Below the pieces are notes generated by a model. The model was not told the DNA's origin, ran no database searches, and saw only the letters and a program-made list of their open reading frames with translations. The position numbers were made by a program, and so were the translations under genes. Below are positions 62,185 to 64,000 of a stretch of 64,000 nt of DNA, in pieces. The stretch is taken from positions 62,001 to 126,000 of the forward strand of contig VZRR01008220.1 of NCBI GenBank assembly GCA_013398015.1. The letters run 5' to 3'. Origin of the DNA: Oreocharis arfaki (lineage: Eukaryota; Chordata; Aves; Passeriformes; Paramythiidae). Each line of letters starts with the position of its first letter. Within the stretch, counting starts at the first letter, position 1.

Positions 62185-64000
62185 CTGAAAAAAGTCAAAA
62201 GCCATATCGATATTTTATGTGGATAAAGCATGTTTTTGCCCCAAAGGACCCTCCAGTGTTTGGCAAACCAGATGCACGGAAAACACCCACTGAGACACAG
62301 CCAGCTCTGGGGAGGAGATCAACAGCCAGCCAGCACAAAGCACACGGCAAAACAGCAGAGACGGGAGGCTCCTCTCTAAAGTGGGTGGAGAGAGTCCTCG
62401 CAGAGCAGACAGTCTTCCTCCAAAACATCCTCGCAGAAAACCAGTCATCTGTGTCCTCTGAGGATAGGAAGGGGTCATCTCAATCCTGAATCATGACTCT
62501 AGCTAGCCTTCAAGTGCAACAGCTTGGCTTACAACATCTGAGCTAGCAGGAAACTCCACAGTGCAAACCTCCAGCGAGCTCGACTGCTTTGCCTCAGGTG
62601 ACAGGACTGACAACAGCCTCATGCGGGAACAGATGGGTCAGAAAAGGGCCCCCCTTGCCTCAGCTGCGCTCAGTGCTATTCTGATCCCAAGAGTGGCTCG
62701 CTCTGCAAAACTCCTTGGGCCTCCCCGTTTGTGATTTCAAGGGGTTATGCTGGTGCAGGGGGAGCAAGGGCAGAATTTGGTCCCCAGGTAAGAAGGTCTC
62801 AGCTACCAAAGGCACCAGTGCGACTCTGGGAGCCTGCCAATGCACCAGTGCTGACTGCTCCCCACGGGACGCGCAGCCACGCGTCTGCTGCCATGCAGGG
62901 ATCCTCCGCAGAGCTGATGCCCACCTTTCTAACGCTAGCAGTCCTCCTCGGAGAAGGGGAAGGACGTCTCAGGAAGGAAGACAGAAAAGGGAGAGTGTTT
63001 GCCGAAATGCACAAAATGGACCCACTACAGCCCGATTTTCAGAGCTGGACCTTCAAATGGCATCAGCTGTCCTGCCCATGTTCTGAAACACAGTGATCAC
63101 AGCAGAGAGTCACACGTGGGTGGTAGAAATGATCTCTTTAGGAGAAGAAAGGAAAAAGGAGAAAAAGATTCATATACATCCAGATTTAGCACCCTAACTT
63201 ATCTCTGGTGCGGCAGAGAGTTCTCAGCGGAGTAAAACAAGAGACAAGAAAGGAGATTAGACTGAGATTGTGAAGGGCAGCGTTAACTAGTGGAACCGGG
63301 GGGAAGTAAACAGTATAGTTTCAAGACAAACTGTTTCCACAACATAATGTTATGCAATAGTTTTACTGTGCATGGATGTTTTTTTCCTACTAAAATGTTT
63401 CTAACAGACAAGCTTCAACACAAAGATTTTAGCTGGTGGAATCGGAGACACTGTGCAATGTCAATCCAACAAACCTAACAGGAGATGAAGCCAGAGCTCA
63501 GGGGAAGAGTGATTCTCAAGTCAGTCAACAGTCTTGATTTTGAGCTCTCACAGTGTTGGTATGTTTGCCTGTACAAGCTCTTTTAATGCATAAAAAAAGA
63601 CAGAGCAGAACCCTGGGTCTTGCGTAACTCAGTACTTCCAGAACTAGCTGACACCCCTCTTCTCCTGAAATAAAGGTACAAAGATCTGCTTTGCACAAGA
63701 GTTTTATGCCTCTGAACGGGGCAGGACTGATACCATGTAGTGTAAATGTATTAGGCATAAATTAGGATTCATTGCAAAATCAATCAGGGATGGTTCAGAG
63801 GACAAACACTCCTCAAAGAAAGGAAGGGGATGTAGTCCTGGGAGTCTCATTTCAATCAACAATCCTCACCCTTCAGGCAGACCAACAGCTCAAAAGAGAG
63901 AGTAAGAGAACAGGATGAGTACGAGAGAGAAAACCTATTTATACTGCTGCATGGCAGAACAAGATGAGCAAACAAAGCAAGAACACCCTTTCACCTTGAA
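62185..64000 (-). other. TYRO3: TYRO3 intron 2 (partial)
   Basis: Upstream of exon 3 on the minus strand. I searched for the first half of Ig1 and the signal-peptide exon and saw neither. All open frames on the minus strand here (for example 62195-62428 and 63525-63758) lack Ig features. Exons 1 and 2 are therefore expected beyond the window. Confidence 0.65.

Overview
This is vertebrate nuclear DNA, almost certainly from a bird. Long introns carry GT-AG splice sites, CR1-type LINE remnants with the typical 3' end are present, and a gap of N bases falls inside an extremely GC-rich CpG island. Two protein-coding genes are recognisable. Both lie on the minus strand, and both are partial because they run off the window. 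I recognise them as MGA (start of the coding sequence, low coordinates) and TYRO3 (most of the gene, high coordinates). To my knowledge the same neighbour pair, in the same relative orientation, occurs in mammals.

Layout. 1-2518: MGA intron and the first coding exon, a 1064-nt coding block holding the whole T-box. 2519-about 14200: upstream non-coding DNA of MGA, with a 5'-truncated CR1 LINE (about 3560-5020), a CpG island interrupted by a 729-base gap (6550-7278), a CR1 3' fragment (about 11400-11523) and a second CpG island (about 13650-14150). 14200-27470: intergenic DNA between MGA and TYRO3, with a probable solo LTR (about 17840-18342) directly followed by a third CpG-dense stretch (about 18400-18860). 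27479-28135: a hAT-type DNA transposon remnant with inverted ends and a near-perfect 8-bp target duplication. 28644-62184: TYRO3, of which 17 coding exons (3-19 by analogy with the 19-exon mammalian gene) can be placed with matching phase. Exons 1 and 2 (signal peptide and first half of Ig1) were not found and probably lie beyond 64000. 62185-64000: TYRO3 intron 2, no exon recognised.

Function. TYRO3 is a TAM-family receptor tyrosine kinase (with AXL and MERTK), with two Ig domains, two FN3 domains, a single membrane span and a cytoplasmic kinase. It binds GAS6 and PROS1. MGA is a large dual-specificity factor (T-box plus bHLHZip) that pairs with MAX and scaffolds the PRC1.6 repressor complex. 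Nothing in the sequence implies a functional link between the two genes beyond being neighbours.

I found no novel biological system. The most informative non-genic observations are the hAT element with its target duplication, three CpG islands where one MGA promoter is needed, and the LTR abutting the third island. Long open frames through the CpG islands, including several running across the N gap, are composition artefacts and are not annotated as genes.
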